Both the position numbers and the translations under genes were made by a program. A DNA stretch of 64,000 bases from Patagioenas fasciata (lineage: Eukaryota > Chordata > Aves > Columbiformes > Columbidae), in NCBI RefSeq assembly GCF_037038585.1, contig NC_092520.1, positions 147,187,104 through 147,251,103 of the forward strand. Reading direction: 5' to 3'. Shown here in pieces: positions 60,116-64,000 of the stretch (position 1 is its first letter; every line of letters starts with the position of its first letter). The notes beneath the pieces are model-generated. The model had not been told where the DNA came from. It worked only from the letters and a program-made list of their open reading frames with translations, and did no database searches.

Positions 60116-60962
60116 TCTTTTTATCTCATGACAGTTGCCTGCAGTGCTGAGTTGGTTTGATCCCAGCCTCACAGACCTTTCAACAGTGGAATTGTTACCT
60201 GACTAATTATCTGTCTAAATCACCATGAAGGACTGGTAGCTGGGCTCCACTCTCAGTTTTAACCAGCAGCTCCCGTCACTTCAGTGAGAGGTTTTTCTGC
60301 TGTTGAAGGCAGGAAAAAGAAAATCTTGGAGGTAATTTTAGTTTAGCTTGTTATCACCATAAGGGTGTACACTAGGGGCAAAACTGTTTTTAGAGTCACA
60401 GAAACACTTGCTGTTGATTCATGGGAAATGCAGGTGAACCTCTCTATTAATTTTACCCACAGGAAATAGTGAGGTGAGGCTAATATAGGGCTCACTTCTA
60501 CTGCTCCTACCCTTTCTCTGTTTGCTGTCTCCAAATTCATTCATACCTCCCTGGATAAATAATCAATTCAGAATAAGTTGTTAGGATTGTGAAAATAGAC
60601 TAATCAGCAGAGACAGATATGTCTTGGAGTCCAAAACATTTAGAGATTAAAGTGAGCATTTTTCCCCAAGCTGATCTGAGTTAGAGCATGAAAGGAAATT
60701 GAAACAAGTAGCAGATGTTGTTGTAGAAAGAGGGAGAACATGAGGCAGAAATTAGGCACCTTTTAGACATGGTCTAAAACCTCTGTACTTTATTTGTGGC
60801 TCTCTACAGCCTGGATAAGGCCAAACATGGCAGAAAAAAGATAGTATGCCAAATGAGAGAAACTCCATAGGTATGAAAGTAGTTTTATAAACAGCAAAAC
60901 CAAACTCAATGAAGCTCCGTGCACCAAAACTGGCAGGAACAGTCAGGCTCCAAAATGCTGCA

Positions 60963-61018
60963 AATACTAACATATAATAATTCAGTAGGCAATACTAACA
61001 TGTAATAATTCAGCAGGC
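60963..61018 (+). repeat. Two tandem copies of a 28-bp unit
   Basis: The unit AATACTAACATATAATAATT plus CAGTAGGC (60963-60990) is repeated at 60991-61018 with two single-base differences. Confidence 0.95.
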
Positions 61019-64000
61019 AATCTTAAGAGGTCCTCCTGCTTGCTGCATGCAACTCTAGTCACTCAAGTCCAATGCTAATGAACGCAGACTGGAAGAACTG
61101 CACAGAAGGACTTCAATGAAGGTGTACATGGAATGGCTGCTGAGGATGGGAAAAGATGAGTAATTATCAAACAAAAGTTAGTCCTAATAGTTGGAACCAT
61201 TATAACAGTGATAAATTCCAAAAGCAGAACTGAATTAGCTCTGTCAAAGGAAATTAAGGCAAATGGAACAAGCTATCTCACACTAAAAAGCCAACAGAAA
61301 GTGGCTTGTTTAGCTTTTTTAGCTTAGGGAAAAAAAAAAAAAATCTCAGCAGGTATATTACTTTCCCTTTTGAAAATATGGGAAAGAAAAGAGCTATTTA
61401 AACTGAAGACAATGTTTGCACAGGGTACTGCATATAAACTACTCATAGAGAAATGTATGCAGGAAATCAGAAGAATGTTTCAAACCATCAGAGGAAGGAA
61501 GTTTTGGAGGAGCTTTCAAGAGCAACAGCAGGAGAAAACTTTCTATTCCATTAAAAAAAAAAAAAAATCAATGTATGAAAGGAATTACACTGTGTGGTTT
61601 CCCTTGGCATCAGGAAACAGGACTCAGCTACTTCAGATGTCATTTCCAGACCTGTTTCCCATGTATCTCCTCTTTCCCTGCCATCCCAGACATTTTCAGG
61701 TTTAATACGTGATTTAAAACCCTGGTCTTTAACATTACTGCTGAGTACTAGCATGAGATGTAAGAGTAGAAAAAATGCTTCAAGCTCAAGTTTTTAAAAT
61801 TTTTCTTAATTTAGCCTTAGGAAGGAGAAAACAGAGAGGAAGGATCTCTCACTAGCCATCATCTCTCTTGCCACATTGACTGTCTTCAGGACCCTTCTTC
61901 ATAGCAGCAACCTAGACTACCTGGTGTGTTTGAAGCAAAGTCTTCGGTTTGCCTTTACCACACCCACTTTCTAGATGATATCCTGTTAATGCTTGCCTCT
62001 GTTCTTTACTGTTGAAATCTAGATGCTGAGTCTCAGTCCCATGGGCCCAGGATCCTTAGTCTATCTTTGCTGGTCAAGCTTTCAGTGTTATAGTGTTGCA
62101 TGGAGAACTTTTTTCCTACTATTCCTTCCATGTTTGCTGGCTGTATCATGTAAGACAATTTGTCAGGTATGTCTAGCCAGAGTACATTAGAGACATGAAC
62201 AGAGACATGACAAATCTAACCAGCTGAAAAAAAAAAATGTTTTATGAGGCCAACAAAAGCTGCAGTGACTGATTCAGTATCTCAGACTATTTCTCCTTGA
62301 GAAGGGCCTCATCTTTTTGTTGAAGTTATTGATTCAAGTCAATGTTAGGCACAGTTCTCCACCAGGATCAGCTAGACTGCTTATGGGTTCAACACCGTGC
62401 TTGAGGAAGCTTGAAGTTCAAAACTCTAATGGTGACCTCTGAAAGGATGATCCACTGTCCCTAAAACACAAGTGTGACAGTTCCCATGTCCCAGCCTCCT
62501 GACAGCATTTGAGATGACAGTTTTAACATCCATAAAGAAGGCTGTCCTCACAGCCCTTTGCTTTCAGTCTGAGTGGGGGCTCATCTATGCGATTCTCAGT
62601 CAAGAAGATCTGTGCAAAATGACTCTCTGAGTTTGGCAGAGCCAGGCTGATGACAGCTGAGCTTCCACTGGTAGCCTGGGGCACGAGCTATGCCTAGGAG
62701 CCTTGAACTTTGCAAGGAAACTACTGGAAAGCTTCCCCGACTTGGAGAGGTGATGCCATGCCCAACCCCACCCCCATGCCCAGGGCTGGAGAAGGACCCT
62801 GATACCAAGTTTAGCCACCATCTGCTGCAGTCTACCTTCAGCTGCCAACAGCATTTTTGTGCCCGTGGGGACGTGAAACTGCTGTTTGCACACAAGGTGT
62901 AACTGTTTGACAGCCGAGCCTACTACGTCCTTGTTGCTCCATCTAGTACTGTTATTGCTGTACCAGCCTTTGATAAGGCGAGGGTCTGAGATAGCTACTG
63001 TACTTTCAAGTCTGCCTCCAAATAAGCGGCTACCTTTCATCTTTGTTTTATTGCCAAGGACAGAGACAGACAGGCCAGACCACTGGCTGGCTAATAAGTA
63101 ATAGGGAACTTTGCAGAGTCCCACAGTCCTCCTCATAAGGTGATGTATTTTTTATACATATAGATTTATACTTATATATTTTTATATCTATAACTCCCAT
63201 AGTGTGAGAAGTAGGCAAGGGCCAACACATGGTGCATGCATTCACCAGTGGAAATGCGTGTCTGCAACGGACTCAGCTGTAACTGAGTAACTTGACAGAA
63301 AGAACAAACTCTTTCAGCCCTTTGCACTTTTCAGTCCCGAAATATGACAGCTTAATCATTTTCTAGACACAAAATGTCACCGAGATAAAGCAAAGTTTAT
63401 AAAGGAGGACTGGTCACATCACAGAAAAATCTGGTAATATATCAAAGCAAAGAAACTCAAAGTTCAGGAAACATTTGTTTTCCTCAGAGCTTCCCCCTTT
63501 CCTCTCTCAGCACTCACAAAGCTGGAAATTAAGCCTGAAAGTTCCTTAAACAAATATAACTCTGTCCTTTACATCACCATATGGCTCACCATCAGTGCCA
63601 CATTTGGTAAACTGTGAAAGTCGAAACCCAGTTGCTTTGTTCCAGCTCTTCACATATATGCACAGATACGCACTGAAATTTTGCTGAAATAACTGAAACT
63701 GGAGTTTCCTCTGATAATTAGTTTATAGCTTTATATGGCTTATAGTATCATCAAACCCATTCAAATTTAGGCAGGATTTTCTCCCCACCAAAATAAGAAC
63801 ATCTTAATGCTTTCAAAACCACATTTCATCTGACAGGAGAAGCACTGCCTTGCCATGAGGGATGGAGTTATTGCATTACGCCTCCCTTCCAGAGACATCA
63901 TTTACAACTCTGCAGAGGCTCATCAGCCTCTTTGCTCAGATCCCTATCCCACTAATCTGGGTTATATCAATAAATTTCAACTAGGAAGCCAGGGTCAGCT

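Larger units (their letters stand above)
56708..64000. other. Intergenic stretch to the window end
   Basis: No gene found. The longest open frame is 62600-63136 (minus, 178 codons), with no recognised domain and several overlapping frames. A-rich tracts are at 58442-58456 and 61555-61567; AT-rich low-complexity sequence is at 63147-63190. MIR-like remnants and two short tandem duplications are listed separately. Confidence 0.45.

Noticed and set aside
62600-63136. 178-codon minus-strand open frame, one of the longest in the window outside CR1
   Set aside because: No recognisable domain, tryptophan/glycine run from low-complexity sequence (WAWGWGWAWHH), overlapping frames on both strands and no splice or promoter context. 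A frame of this size is expected by chance in 64 kb read in six frames.
1-64000. CRISPR array, operon, phage or other bacterial-type system
   Set aside because: Repeat content (CR1, ERVL LTR, MIR-like SINEs), splice signals and microsatellites show vertebrate nuclear DNA; no spaced direct-repeat array was seen.

Overview
The window is vertebrate nuclear DNA, almost certainly from a bird. At least eleven CR1 LINE fragments are present, most ending in the avian CR1 3' signature (repeats of ATTCTATG or ATTCTGTG). There is also an avian ERVL-type LTR, and there are no Alu, L1 or B1/B2 elements. The LTR type is one I associate with Neoaves, but the species cannot be fixed from sequence alone. I see no intact protein-coding gene, no tRNA or rRNA gene and no bacterial-style feature. 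Most open frames are chance frames in AT-rich intergenic DNA or lie inside CR1 elements.

The main content is at 5570-8805 on the + strand: a dead gene of the AKAP3/AKAP4 family (A-kinase anchoring proteins of the sperm-tail fibrous sheath). Blocks collinear with the family can be read from near the N-terminus to the C-terminus, but they are spread over all three frames and broken by at least nine stop codons and several frameshifts. One family-type intron is still present (about 7828-8652), so this is a decayed gene in place (unitary or duplicated) and not a processed retrocopy. Its last coding exon (8653-8805) is still open behind an excellent splice acceptor.

Layout: 1-5460, intergenic with CR1 fragments and one MIR-like SINE. 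5570-8805, AKAP3/4 pseudogene. 8806-25400, intergenic with an LTR scrap, CR1 copies and MIR-like SINEs. 25430-25680, an isolated CpG island, the only promoter-like sequence in the window. About 26440-26740, a candidate conserved noncoding element. 26741-40960, intergenic with ancient amniote repeats and simple repeats. 40966-41521, a complete solo ERVL-type LTR on the minus strand with a perfect 5-bp target duplication. 42560-43541 and 47031-48212, the two longest CR1 copies, both with part of the reverse transcriptase. 48213-64000, intergenic with short CR1 tails, MIR-like remnants and two short tandem duplications.

No set of genes works together here. The window reads as a gene-poor interval holding the remains of a male-germline gene. 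The AKAP assignment rests on motifs recalled from mammalian AKAP3 and AKAP4 and on exact codon-by-codon reading of the window; it has not been checked by a database search.
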